DNA of 64,000 nucleotides, from positions 211,001 through 275,000 of the forward strand of contig NZ_VOPY01000001.1 in NCBI RefSeq assembly GCF_007995095.1, given 5' to 3'. Below the pieces are notes generated by a model. That model was not told the origin of the DNA. It did no database searches and was given only the letters and a program-made list of their open reading frames with translations. Positions 8,477-16,459 of this stretch are shown one piece after another (the stretch's first letter is position 1; every line of letters starts with the position of its first letter). The translations under genes and the position numbers were made by a program. This stretch comes from Flavisphingopyxis soli. GTDB taxonomy: Bacteria; Pseudomonadota; Alphaproteobacteria; Sphingomonadales; Sphingomonadaceae.

Positions 8477-9208
8477 CTAAGGACAATAAATCGGGATATT
8501 CGGCTCGAAATGCTCGAGCCTAAGTCCGGGCCGGAGGTCTAATTCACCGTCCTTGGTCGTTGTGGCCCCGTAGCCGGGAAAGAGGTCGAGGAAACGCAGC
8601 GGACGGTTCGCATAGTTTAGCCGAGTCTTGCGCACGATGCCGACAAGCTTGGTATTCGTGACACCCTCGCTTGGGTCTTCGAAAACTAGAGCGATGATCG
8701 AACTGACCCCCTGCGCAAAGTGCGGTTCATAGACGCTATTCCGATCGCGGCGGGCAAGAACGCGAACGCCGGCGAACTCCTGTATCAGTGCGACGAGACC
8801 TTGCACATGTAGTTCAAGATACTGGTCATCAGGACGCCCGCGGCGCGGGTTTAACAATTCGAGCGCTCGTTCAGAACCTTTGCGAATATGCCGCCCGTCA
8901 AGCTCACAGCCGTCCTGTTTCGCAAAAAGCCGGGCATGATGAGAAATCACCATCTCTATCTCGTAATGCAACCGCTCTCCGGGAGAGGATGCCTTGCGCT
9001 TCCGCCGCATGCCGCGGCGCAGACGCACTAACGAGTTGTTGAACGCGACATTGTCAGAAGGGATCTTCCTAGAGAACTGGTAGCTCTTTTTCAGATAATC
9101 GAGGCGAGCAATGAATTCCGCGACAATCTCTGCTTCTCGCACGGGATCGGAAGTTGGGTTTGGAACCCGCGGGAGGTTGGAGGGGTCGTTGGTCGCTGGA
9201 CGTGGCAT
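8477..9208 (-). CDS. Conserved-looking protein of unknown function in the phage-like module
   Basis: I do not recognise this 243-residue protein. It begins MPRPATNDPSNLPRVPNP, continues into a basic helical region (VRLRRGMRRKRKASS) and contains HHARLFAKQDGCELDG and a C-terminal half rich in beta-type residues. There is no signal peptide and no membrane segment. It lies 53 bases upstream of the methyltransferase on the same strand and could be the first gene of the four-gene block, where it may act as a regulator or DNA-binding accessory. It faces the repeat-rich non-coding stretch, where any promoter for the block should lie. Confidence 0.6.
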   Translation of the reverse strand: MPRPATNDPSNLPRVPNPTSDPVREAEIVAEFIARLDYLKKSYQFSRKIPSDNVAFNNSLVRLRRGMRRKRKASSPGERLHYEIEMVISHHARLFAKQDGCELDGRHIRKGSERALELLNPRRGRPDDQYLELHVQGLVALIQEFAGVRVLARRDRNSVYEPHFAQGVSSIIALVFEDPSEGVTNTKLVGIVRKTRLNYANRPLRFLDLFPGYGATTTKDGELDLRPGLRLEHFEPNIPIYCP

Positions 9209-9243
9209 ATCGGTACTCTTTTCAGCCGCCGCTATAGCTTTAA

Positions 9244-9412
9244 TTCCTTACCTAAGGAAGTTCCCTCTTTGTTCGCCTGTTAATTCCCTGTTCGATCGCG
9301 CAGGGAATTCGAAGCTAGAACTACCGCAAATCCTTGGCGTTCGAACGCCGATTATAGGTTGAATGACCGCAACGGGAGGTAAATTCCCTGTAGAATCCCT
9401 GCCTTTCAGGGA
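9244..9412. repeat. Cluster of TTCCCTG/CAGGGAA inverted repeats in a gene-free stretch
   Basis: About 390 bases between the unknown gene (start 9208) and the carbonic anhydrase relic (9600) hold no credible gene. They contain repeated copies of TTCCCTG in both orientations. One inverted repeat has arms 9244-9250 (ttcctta) and 9253-9259 (taaggaa). Another has aattccctg at 9282-9290, a 10-base spacer, and cagggaatt at 9301-9309. A third has tccctg 9396-9401 and caggga 9407-9412, and a further ttccctg lies at 9384-9390. The arrangement suggests protein-binding or recombination sites at the border of the accessory region. I saw nothing further in 9413-9599. Confidence 0.7.
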
Positions 9413-9599
9413 AAGTGGCAGAGAGACGGGTTCGCTCCGGACTGCGTCGCGCACCATATTTCAGTTTTCTGTCGAAAACCGCGATTTCTCGGGAAGCAAA
9501 CTGGACAGAGCCGGGCACAGAATGGCTGTTTGTGGGCCGTCAGCGTAACGCCCGGTACTAGCCTGTTCCGCAGCCAATCCGGACGTTCTCCGCCGAGAA

Positions 9600-9806
9600 T
9601 TACTGCCTGCCGATGAATTCGAGCGCGCCTGTGTCAAGGTCGTAGTGAGCGCCTACCACCTTCAGCATGTCGCCATCGAGGCCCCTCAGATCTGACATGG
9701 CGGTGATATTGGATTCGAACATCCGGTCGATGTCGGCCTTGCGGATGATGAACCGTTCGCCCACACCCGGGTCGAACAGGGTCTCTGGCGGGACACGGCT
9801 ATACCA
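9600..9806 (-). pseudogene. Beta-carbonic anhydrase, internally deleted remnant
   Basis: Read on the minus strand, the sequence contains the zinc-site block of beta-carbonic anhydrases without its first Cys (SRVPPETLFDPGVGE, then FIIR). It then jumps directly to the C-terminal end (KADIDRMFESNITAM, then LKVVGAHYDLDTGALEF). The roughly 100 residues that normally separate these blocks, including the second metal-binding His/Cys, are missing. The upstream part is also lost near 9806. The gene is therefore a relic left by internal deletion. It sits exactly between the repeat-rich edge of the accessory region and the intact antiporter genes. Confidence 0.75.
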
Positions 9807-9871
9807 AGTGGGTCATAGATCGCGAGCGGCGCCTGTGGGAACGATACGTCGGAATGATAAGCTCCGTCGGT

Positions 9872-10852
9872 TTATGCGTTGAGGATCAGAAAACCGAGAT
9901 AGGCGGCGTAGCTGGCCAGCAAGGTGAGCGCCGACAGGCGTGTCACTCCGCGCAGGAAGGCGAGAAGCAGGATCGCAAGCGCGCTTGCCAGCATCAGGCC
10001 GATGTCGAGCGGGAGAAGGTCGGTGGGAATTGCGCCGGGGGCCAGCAGCATGGTGGCCCCGCCAATTCCGAGAATGTTGTAGATGTTTGAGCCGACCACA
10101 TTACCGAACGCGACTTCCATTTCGCCCTTGCGTGCCGCGATGACCGAGGTGACGAACTCGGGCAGTGAAGTTCCGACGGCGACAATGGTAAGACCGATCA
10201 GCGTTTCGGTCAGTCCGGCAAGACGGGCAAGATCGATCGCGCCGGTGACAAGCAGCCGTCCGCCGCCGATCAGCACCGCCAGCCCGGCAAGCGTGAGCGC
10301 AGCGGGCTTGATCCAGCCATTGGCCTGCGCGTGGAGCGTGGTGTCGGCGAGTTCGAGTGCCTGTCCGCGGTCGTAGGGGGCATTGTGAACCACGTCCGGT
10401 TCGGCCAGGCGCTCCTCGCGATAGCACCACGCGATATAGCCGATGAGGCAGGCCAGCAGGACCACCCCTGTCAGAGCGCTGCCAAATCCGGTGGCAGCGA
10501 GCAGCAACAGGGCAAGGCTTGCGCCAAGGGCGACACCCGGATCGCGCCACCGGTTCGCTGCCGCGATCGTTATCGGTGCGACCAGTGCCGCTGCACCCAG
10601 GATGAGCAGGCTGTTGGCTATGTTGGAACCGACGATGTTGCCCCAGGCGATGGCAGGTGATCCGGACATCGCCGCTTCCACGCTGGTCACCAGTTCGGGC
10701 ATCGAGGTGCCGAAGCCGACAATAACGAGGCCGACAACGAGCGCACTGACACCGGCTTTCTCCGCCAGCCCGACAGCACCGCGCACAAGCAGCTCGCCGC
10801 CGAGGACAAGCAAGACGAGCCCGGCAATGATAAGGCCAATCGTCAGGATCAT
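9872..10852 (-). CDS. Calcium/sodium antiporter (CaCA family)
   Basis: This 326-residue inner-membrane exchanger has the two alpha-repeats of the CaCA superfamily. The first is GFGTSMPELVTSVEAAM followed by GNIVGSNIANSLLILG. The second is AVGTSLPEFVTSVIAAR followed by GNVVGSNIYNILGIGG. About ten hydrophobic helices surround them, and the length is typical of YrbG-like proteins. It would exchange Ca2+ against Na+ or H+. Its ATG at 10850-10852 overlaps the nhaA stop by 4 bases (ATGA), so the two transporters are translationally coupled. A long apparent ORF that continues through nhaA in this frame is an artefact. Confidence 0.92.
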   Translation of the reverse strand: MILTIGLIIAGLVLLVLGGELLVRGAVGLAEKAGVSALVVGLVIVGFGTSMPELVTSVEAAMSGSPAIAWGNIVGSNIANSLLILGAAALVAPITIAAANRWRDPGVALGASLALLLLAATGFGSALTGVVLLACLIGYIAWCYREERLAEPDVVHNAPYDRGQALELADTTLHAQANGWIKPAALTLAGLAVLIGGGRLLVTGAIDLARLAGLTETLIGLTIVAVGTSLPEFVTSVIAARKGEMEVAFGNVVGSNIYNILGIGGATMLLAPGAIPTDLLPLDIGLMLASALAILLLAFLRGVTRLSALTLLASYAAYLGFLILNA

Positions 10853-12039
10853 GCCTTGGAAACTTCGGCGCCGGGGCGCGACGCCCTGCGCAGAACCACC
10901 ACACCCGCAATTGCGGCGACCAGCGATCCGCTCAGCACGCCCAGCTTGACCGCCGCGATGCTGTCCCCAGCTACGAAGGCGAGATTGCCGATAAACAGGC
11001 TCATGGTAAAACCGATCCCGGCGAGGCAGGACAGGCCGTAAACGTGGCGCAGGCTGACCCCGGCGGGCAATGTTGCAAGGCCGCTCTTCACCGCGATCCA
11101 GCAGGCACCGAAAATGCCGATCTGCTTGCCGATCACCAGACCGGCAGCGATGCCGAGGGATAGCGGCGCGAGCAGGACATCGAGCCCGGTTCCGGCGAAG
11201 GATACGCCCGCGTTGGCGAAGGCAAAGATCGGCAGGATCAGGAAGGCGACCCAGGGATGGAGCGCGTGCTCGAGCCGCTCCAGCGGGCGCTCCTCGCCCG
11301 TCGCAATGGGTACGAACATCGCCGTGACCACTCCTGCCAGCGTCGCGTGGACCCCGGACTGGAGCACACAGATCCACAGGAACGCACCGAACAGGAAATA
11401 CGGAATGGTCCGGGCAACGCCGGCGCGGTTGAGCCCCAGCATCGCTGCCGCCGGCACCAACGCCAGTCCCAGCGCGCCGACATTCATGTTCTCGGTGTAG
11501 AACAGTGCTATGATCGCGATCGCACCGATATCGTCGATGATCGCGATGGCCAGCAGCAACGCTTTGAGTGCCACCGGCACGCGGCTGCCCAGCAGCGCGA
11601 GCAGACCGAGCGCAAAAGCGATGTCGGTTGCGGCAGGGATCGCCCAGCCGCGAATGTTCTCGGGCGAACCGGCATTGATGGCGACGAAGACCAGCGCGGG
11701 CAAGATCATCCCGCCCAGCGCGGCGTAGACCGGAAGCGAAGCCTGCTTCCAGCTGCGCAACTGGCCAGTGACGATCTCGCGCTTCACCTCCAGACCGATG
11801 AGGAAGAAGAACAGCGCGATCAAACCGTCGTTGATCCACAGCAGCAGCGGTTTGTCGATCTTAACAAGTTCTCCGGCGTTAAATTCGACCGGCGTGGCCA
11901 ACAACGCCTGATAGGTCGGCAGCATTGGCGAATTGGCGATGGCAAGTGCGACCGCTGCTGCGACGATCAGCACGATGCCGCCCGCGCTCTCGCTGGCGAT
12001 GAAAGCGCGCAGGCGCTCGGTGGGGCTAGGCGTGGTCAT
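10849..12039 (-). CDS. nhaA: Na+/H+ antiporter NhaA
   Basis: This 396-residue NhaA family member exports Na+ in exchange for H+ for pH and salt homeostasis. The sequence has the NhaA landmarks: INDGLIALFFFLIGLEVKRE, PAATDIAFALG with the transport aspartate D139, and LAIAIIDDIGAIAI with the ion-binding pair D169/D170 (equivalent to E. coli D133, D163 and D164). A late GIGFTMSLFI helix is also present. About 12 hydrophobic helices are visible. It is the first gene of a two-gene unit with the CaCA antiporter. No Na+-responsive NhaR-type gene adjoins it directly; the nearest regulator is the LysR gene at 12414 on the opposite strand. Confidence 0.95.
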   Translation of the reverse strand: MTTPSPTERLRAFIASESAGGIVLIVAAAVALAIANSPMLPTYQALLATPVEFNAGELVKIDKPLLLWINDGLIALFFFLIGLEVKREIVTGQLRSWKQASLPVYAALGGMILPALVFVAINAGSPENIRGWAIPAATDIAFALGLLALLGSRVPVALKALLLAIAIIDDIGAIAIIALFYTENMNVGALGLALVPAAAMLGLNRAGVARTIPYFLFGAFLWICVLQSGVHATLAGVVTAMFVPIATGEERPLERLEHALHPWVAFLILPIFAFANAGVSFAGTGLDVLLAPLSLGIAAGLVIGKQIGIFGACWIAVKSGLATLPAGVSLRHVYGLSCLAGIGFTMSLFIGNLAFVAGDSIAAVKLGVLSGSLVAAIAGVVVLRRASRPGAEVSKA

Positions 12040-12102
12040 GACGAAAGAAGCGGCGAACGGTTAGCGGAGGATTGGGGAACGCCTGCCGGTCGCCGCCGCG
12101 GG

Positions 12103-12312
12103 TCAGCCGGGAAGGCCGCGCCGGTAATAATGACGCTGAAGCGCGGTGATCTTGTCCTTCAGGCGCAAGCGGAGGCGCTTCATCGCCTTGACGTCCTCGC
12201 TGGCACCGATCGCCTTCGTCGTATCGATCAGGCGGTTCAAGGCACGATGCTCGCGCAGCAGCTTGCGCAGATAGGGTTTCATGATTTTCTCGTCGGGGGA
12301 CTTATTGGTCAT
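12103..12312 (-). CDS. DUF465/YdcH-family small protein
   Basis: This is a short, highly charged helical protein with the DUF465 pattern (YLRKLLREHRALNRLID, then MKRLRLRLKDKITALQRH). I chose the ATG at 12312 because GGAGAG lies about 6 bases before it. An upstream ATG at 12324 would add four residues but has no good ribosome site. Its role is unknown. The family is usually a single-gene unit. It reads away from the LysR gene, with about 100 bases of shared upstream DNA. Confidence 0.8.
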   Translation of the reverse strand: MTNKSPDEKIMKPYLRKLLREHRALNRLIDTTKAIGASEDVKAMKRLRLRLKDKITALQRHYYRRGLPG

Positions 12313-12413
12313 GTTGCTCTCCATCGGTTGATGGGGTGACTATGCGACAGCGCTTTGCGATTATCCAATTCGAAACATTGGCCTCAATCCATAAGAATTG
12401 CTAATAGGTCGAA

Positions 12414-13331
12414 ATGCCGACCCTGAAACAATTTTCGATCTTCGCCAAGCTCGCCGAGATCGGCAATATGAGCGAAGCCGCCATCGCTCTGGGGCATAGC
12501 CAACCCGCGTTGAGCCAGCAGCTGCGCGCGCTCGAAAGCGAATTGGCGTTAAAGCTGTTCGAACGCGTTCCAAAAGGTATGCAGCTCTCCCCTGCGGGCC
12601 GGGCGTTGATCGGTCACGCTCGCGAGGTGTTGAACGCCGTTCGTGAATTCAGCGACGCATCCAACCGCGCGGCCCAACGGTTCGTCGGCTCGATCCGGTT
12701 CGGCGTGACCCCGACACTCGGCCCATACCTTATGCCGTCGGTCATCAAGACACTCCACGCTCGCTATCCCGATATGCGCCTGTTCATCCGCGAGGGGATC
12801 CCCGACCTCCAGCAAGCGGAAATCGCGGCGGGACAGCTGGACATGATTCTCTCGCCGCTGCCGGTCGCTGGGCACGGGCTGCATGTCGAGCCGCTGTTTC
12901 GCGAGCCACTCCATATCGTCGCCCCGACCGACGATCCGCTGCATTCCCGACCGCGCCTGAAGTGCAGGGACTTCGTCGGCAGGACATTCCTTACCCTCGA
13001 TCACCGGCATCATTACCACCGACAACTCGAAGGCATCTGCAAGGAACTAGGCGGCGCCATACTGGCCGATTACGAGGGCACGAGTCTCGACGCCCTGCAA
13101 CAGATGGTCGGTTCGGGCGTCAGCCTGGCGGTCCTTCCCGAACTTTATATCCGCTCAGGCGCCGGCGGGCTCGATATGGTCGGGATTGCCGAACCGTCGG
13201 GCTGGAATGAATATCGCAGCATAGGCGCAGCCTGGCGATCCTCGGCTGCTTTCGCTGGACTCTACGCGGAAATCGCTGCGATCATCGGCGAGGAGGCCCG
13301 CAACAGGCTGAGTGTCGCTGCTGAAAAATAA
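12414..13331 (+). CDS. LysR-family transcriptional regulator (OxyR-like)
   Basis: This 305-residue regulator has an N-terminal winged HTH (LKQFSIFAKLAEIGNMSEAA, then HSQPALSQQLRALE) and a periplasmic-binding-like effector domain (FGVTPTLGPYLMPSVI, then LDMILSPLP). The architecture is closest to OxyR-like members. Two cysteines lie about 27 residues apart in the effector domain (LKCRDF and ICKELG), but the tight C199/C208 arrangement of OxyR is not evident, so a redox role is unproven. It is transcribed divergently from the DUF465 gene. Its target could be either neighbouring unit. The gene start is supported by the typical LysR N-terminal pattern. Confidence 0.85.
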   Translation: MPTLKQFSIFAKLAEIGNMSEAAIALGHSQPALSQQLRALESELALKLFERVPKGMQLSPAGRALIGHAREVLNAVREFSDASNRAAQRFVGSIRFGVTPTLGPYLMPSVIKTLHARYPDMRLFIREGIPDLQQAEIAAGQLDMILSPLPVAGHGLHVEPLFREPLHIVAPTDDPLHSRPRLKCRDFVGRTFLTLDHRHHYHRQLEGICKELGGAILADYEGTSLDALQQMVGSGVSLAVLPELYIRSGAGGLDMVGIAEPSGWNEYRSIGAAWRSSAAFAGLYAEIAAIIGEEARNRLSVAAEK

Positions 13332-13515
13332 TGCCTTGTTGCAAACAGATCGGAATCGACGTCCGCTTCTGCCGAGGGCCAATCTAAAGTAGTCGCCTCG
13401 TTTGCCGACGCAGCTAAGGCAGATTGACGAGGATTCTCCAATGACCTGAGCGCCCATCCCTGCCTTCCATCGGGCACCATTTCATTCCCAACATCGGGCG
13501 CCAACCCGAGTTCGA

Positions 13516-14298
13516 TCAGCCGAACACCGCAGTCCCGCTCTTGTAGAGCATATAGGCCGCCACCGCGAAGATAAGTCCGGCGAAGATGCGGCGCAGCGCG
13601 CCATCGGTTTGCGCCAGGCGATGCGACAGCGCGGTGCCCGCGAGGCTGCCGGTCAGTCCGCCAGCCACGAAAACCGCCGCCAGCGTCCAGTCGATCAGTC
13701 CCGACCAGGCATAGCTTGCCGCAGTCGCGAGGCCGAAGGCGGCGACCGCGACGAGCGAGGTGCCGATCGCACGGATCATCGCCATGCCCGTTGCGGCAAT
13801 CAGCCCGGGAACGATGAGGAAACCGCCGCCGATCCCGAAAAAGCCCGAGAAGATGCCGGTGCCGAGGCCGAACAGCGGCGTGCGCACGGGCGCGGCCCGC
13901 CCGTCACCGACTTCGTCCGACGCGGTCCGGCGACGCAGCATCAGCGCCCCGACGACGATCATCAGAATCGCGAACAGGAACAACAGGCGCTGGCCGTCGA
14001 ACGCCTTGCCCAGCGTTGAACCGACCAATGCGCCGAGCACGCCCGCACCCGCGAACCACGCGGCTGGGCGCCAGGCGACATTGCCGCGCCGGGCATGGCC
14101 CCAGACACCGAGCAGCGCGTTGAGACCGACCGCGAGCGCACTCGTGCCGATCGCGACGTGCGGATCGCGCACGCCGACGAGATAGACGATCAGCGGCGTT
14201 GCAAGGATCGACCCGCCGCCACCGACGAGCGCGAGGATGAAACCGACCAGCGCGCCCGAAAACGCGCCGCTGGCGTAAAAAGCGAGATCATAGGTCAT
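13516..14298 (-). CDS. Sulfite exporter TauE/SafE family protein
   Basis: This 260-residue membrane protein has seven to eight hydrophobic helices and a duplicated glycine-rich motif typical of TauE/SafE (GFILALVGGGGSILATPL and GIFSGFFGIGGGFLIVPGL). The family moves sulfur oxyanions such as sulfite or thiosulfate across the inner membrane. I chose the ATG at 14298, which overlaps the stop of the DUF6691 gene by 4 bases (ATGA). It is the last gene of the BigR-type operon, where it probably exports sulfite made by the dioxygenase. The DNA between its stop and the LysR gene (13332-13515) shows no gene. Confidence 0.88.
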   Translation of the reverse strand: MTYDLAFYASGAFSGALVGFILALVGGGGSILATPLIVYLVGVRDPHVAIGTSALAVGLNALLGVWGHARRGNVAWRPAAWFAGAGVLGALVGSTLGKAFDGQRLLFLFAILMIVVGALMLRRRTASDEVGDGRAAPVRTPLFGLGTGIFSGFFGIGGGFLIVPGLIAATGMAMIRAIGTSLVAVAAFGLATAASYAWSGLIDWTLAAVFVAGGLTGSLAGTALSHRLAQTDGALRRIFAGLIFAVAAYMLYKSGTAVFG

Positions 14299-14717
14299 GC
14301 TGCACGCACCCACATACGGTCATGGACAATCATGCCGACGACCAGCGCGGCGACGAAGACGAGGACCGGCCAGCCGCCGATCAGCAAAGCAGCGAGCGCC
14401 GGACCGGGGCAGAAGCCGACCAGGCCCCAACCGACACCGAACATCACCGCACCGACGATCAGCCGCCGGTCGATCGGTGCCGTTTCGGGCACCGCAAAAT
14501 CGTCGGCCAAGGCAGGCTTGTCGATCGCGCGCAGCCAGCGATAGGCAATGAACGACGGGACCAGCGCGCCGCCCATGACGAAGGCGAGCGTCGGGTCCCA
14601 GCGGCCGGCTAGATCGAGGAAGCCGAGCACGCGCGCGGGATCGATCATCGCGCTGAGCGCGAGCCCGGCACCGAACAGCGCGCCGATGGCGAGCGCGACA
14701 AACATCCTGACGGTCAT
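14295..14717 (-). CDS. DUF6691 family protein (YeeE/YedE-like half)
   Basis: This 140-residue membrane protein has about four hydrophobic segments. It carries the motif GVGWGLVGFCPGPALAALL, whose conserved cysteine (FCPGPA) matches the thiosulfate-handling Cys of YeeE-type transporters. It is paired with the preceding YeeE/YedE gene through an ATGA overlap, so the two probably form one heteromeric channel for sulfur compounds. The start chosen is the overlapping ATG at 14717. Longer open frames upstream read into the neighbour. Confidence 0.85.
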   Translation of the reverse strand: MTVRMFVALAIGALFGAGLALSAMIDPARVLGFLDLAGRWDPTLAFVMGGALVPSFIAYRWLRAIDKPALADDFAVPETAPIDRRLIVGAVMFGVGWGLVGFCPGPALAALLIGGWPVLVFVAALVVGMIVHDRMWVRAA

Positions 14718-15148
14718 AATGGCATCTCCAACAGGTGACGGAGGACAAAGACGGTAACAAAGCCCGCCGCCATGAAGCTGGCGGTGGCGGCGATCGAGCG
14801 GCGCGACAGGCGGGCCATGCCGCAAACGCCGTGACCGCTGGTGCAGCCATTGCCGAGCCGCGTGCCGAAACCGACGAGCAGGCCGCCCGCGATCAGCAGC
14901 GGCACGCTGGTGGTGACGGTAATGGCCGGCGCTTTGATCACCATCGTGGGCAGCGTCGCGCCAAGCGGCAAGCCAATGATGAAGGCCGCCGCGATCCCGC
15001 GCGAAGTTGCACCGCGCGACAGGCCGAGCGCCTGCGCGGACATCCCGCTGACCCCGGCGATACGCCCGAGGAGGAGGAGCATGGCGCCCGCGGCAATGCC
15101 GATCATCAGCCCGCCGGCAAGCGCGGTCAGCGCATTGAATTCAGCCAT
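14714..15148 (-). CDS. YeeE/YedE family thiosulfate or sulfur transporter
   Basis: This 144-residue inner-membrane protein has four or five hydrophobic helices and the YeeE/YedE signature GFGTRLGNGCTSGHGVCGMAR, here split around its two cysteines. Such proteins import thiosulfate or related sulfur species. The ATG at 15148 overlaps the end of the dioxygenase gene by 8 bases and is preceded by GGGAG. An upstream ATG at 15169 lies deeper in that gene and is less likely. It is the third gene of the operon, coupled to the DUF6691 partner by ATGA. Confidence 0.88.
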   Translation of the reverse strand: MAEFNALTALAGGLMIGIAAGAMLLLLGRIAGVSGMSAQALGLSRGATSRGIAAAFIIGLPLGATLPTMVIKAPAITVTTSVPLLIAGGLLVGFGTRLGNGCTSGHGVCGMARLSRRSIAATASFMAAGFVTVFVLRHLLEMPL

Positions 15149-16085
15149 TTTCGACACTCCCGAATGCATTGAGGGGTAGTTTCAAGTAGCGTTTTCCGTT
15201 GTCTTCCGGCTCGGGCAGATGCCCGGCGCGCATGTTGACCTGGAGCGAGGGCAGGATCAGCTTGGGCATGCCCAGCGTCGCGTCGCGCGCGGTGCGCATC
15301 GCGACAAAGGCGTCTTCATCGACGCCTTCGTGGATGTGGACGTTGCCCGTCCGCTCTGCGCCGATCGTCGTTTCCCACGCGAACATGTCGCGATTGGGCG
15401 CCTTGTAATCGTGGCACAGGAAGACGCGCACCGCGTCTGGCAAGCCGAGCAGGCGACGGATCGACCGATAGAGATCGCGTCCCGACCCGCCGGGGAAATC
15501 GACGCGTGCGGTGCCGTAATCGGGCATGAACATCGTATCGCCGACGAACAGGGCATCGCCGATCAGATAGGCCATGTCAGCGGGCGTATGGCCCGGCACG
15601 TGCAGCGCGGTCAGGACAAGGTCGCCGATCGCCAGCGTGTCGCCATCGGCGAGCAACCGGTCGAATTGCGACCCGTCGCGCTGGAACGCGGTGCCTTCGT
15701 TGAACAGCTTGCCGAAGACGTCCTGGACGGTAACGATATCGCGGCCGATCGCGAGTTTCGCGCCGAGCTTTTCCTGCAGCCACGGCGCCGCCGACAGATG
15801 GTCGGCGTGGGCGTGGGTTTCGAGGATCCACGCCACGGTGAGCCGCTCGGCAGCGACGTAATCGACGATCGCCTGCGCGCTGAGCGTCGTGGTCGTCCCC
15901 GACGCCTGGTCGAAATCGAGGACCGAATCGATGATCGCCGCCTGCCGCGTCGCCGGGTCGTGGACGACGTGACTCGCGGTAAAGGTCGCCTCGTCGAAGA
16001 AGCTCTGTACGACCGGGCGGGTCGCGACGTTCGCGATCGCGGTCTGCGCCTGGTCGATGGCGGATTGAAGGACAGTGTCGGTCAT
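15141..16085 (-). CDS. blh: MBL-fold persulfide dioxygenase-like hydrolase (Blh/ETHE1 type)
   Basis: This 314-residue metallo-beta-lactamase-fold protein carries the metal motif ETHAHADHLS, the ALHVPGHTPADMAYL strand with its second-site histidine, a metal aspartate in LFVGDTMF, and FLCHDY. In BigR operons this protein oxidises glutathione or protein persulfides to sulfite, which detoxifies sulfide. Context supports that role: the gene directly follows a BigR-like repressor (ATGA overlap) and precedes YeeE, DUF6691 and TauE transporters. The family length (about 290-310 residues plus a short N-terminal extension) fits. A cytoplasmic location is expected because there is no signal peptide. Confidence 0.88.
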   Translation of the reverse strand: MTDTVLQSAIDQAQTAIANVATRPVVQSFFDEATFTASHVVHDPATRQAAIIDSVLDFDQASGTTTTLSAQAIVDYVAAERLTVAWILETHAHADHLSAAPWLQEKLGAKLAIGRDIVTVQDVFGKLFNEGTAFQRDGSQFDRLLADGDTLAIGDLVLTALHVPGHTPADMAYLIGDALFVGDTMFMPDYGTARVDFPGGSGRDLYRSIRRLLGLPDAVRVFLCHDYKAPNRDMFAWETTIGAERTGNVHIHEGVDEDAFVAMRTARDATLGMPKLILPSLQVNMRAGHLPEPEDNGKRYLKLPLNAFGSVENG

Positions 16086-16399
16086 GGCTTCACCTCGTTA
16101 TGGCAATACAGTTCGTGGATGAGCGCGAGCAGTCGGGCGGCGTTGGCATCGGCGATCCGGTACCGCACGACGGTACCCTGGCGATGCGTTTCAACAAGGC
16201 CCTGTTCGCGCAGCTTGGCAAGATGCTGCGACATCGCGGACTGGCTGAGGCCGGCGCGCACGCCAAGCTCTCCCGCCGCCAGCTCGCCGGCATCGACAAG
16301 ATGGCACAGGACGAGCAGCCGCGCGGGATGCGCCAGCGCCTTGAGCATATCGGCTGCAACATCGGCATGCCGGGTCATATCGTCGAGCACAGTGTTCAT
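16082..16399 (-). CDS. bigR: ArsR-family persulfide-sensing repressor (BigR-like)
   Basis: This 105-residue winged-helix protein has an ArsR-type HTH (AGLSQSAMSQHLAKLREQGLVE). Two cysteines, C32 (LLVLCHLV) and C99 (ELYCHNE), occupy places equivalent to the redox pair of BigR that forms a di- or tetrasulfide on sulfide exposure and releases DNA. I chose the ATG at 16399. A promoter-like TATATT ends seven bases before it, which suggests a leaderless transcript. A TTG nine bases upstream is the alternative. The palindrome at 16427-16442 lies just upstream as the likely operator. It heads a five-gene sulfur operon. Confidence 0.88.
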   Translation of the reverse strand: MNTVLDDMTRHADVAADMLKALAHPARLLVLCHLVDAGELAAGELGVRAGLSQSAMSQHLAKLREQGLVETHRQGTVVRYRIADANAARLLALIHELYCHNEVKP

Positions 16400-16426
16400 G
16401 CCGACCAATATATAAGGCTGTTCTAA

Positions 16427-16442
16427 ATTAGCAAGTGCTAAT
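16427..16442 (-). promoter_or_regulatory. Palindromic operator of the BigR-type operon, overlapping a promoter
   Basis: ATTAGCA and TGCTAAT form a perfect 7-bp inverted repeat separated by AG. On the minus strand a TTGCTA (-35-like) inside the repeat and TATATT (-10-like, 16 bases later) precede the regulator start by seven bases. Binding of an ArsR-type dimer here would block transcription of its own operon. The site is AT-rich, as described for BigR operators. The promoter boxes are inferred by eye. Confidence 0.65.
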
Positions 16443-16459
16443 GCATAGAGAGGGCGAAA

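Noticed and set aside
5123-9208. A complete prophage.
   Set aside because: Only terminase, DUF5681, methyltransferase and an unknown gene are seen; portal, capsid, tail, integrase and lysis genes are absent.
9244-9412. A possible CRISPR array from TTCCCTG repeats.
   Set aside because: Repeat units are short, of irregular spacing, in mixed orientation, and without regular spacers or nearby cas genes.
9872-11839. A 655-residue minus-strand open frame that appears to fuse nhaA with the CaCA antiporter.
   Set aside because: The upstream part is an Arg/Gly-rich shadow of nhaA in another frame; the antiporter starts at 10852 by family pattern, with a 4-base overlap to nhaA.
15219-16415. A long plus-strand frame across the sulfur operon.
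   Set aside because: Antisense artefact in GC-rich coding DNA, overlapping two well-supported genes.
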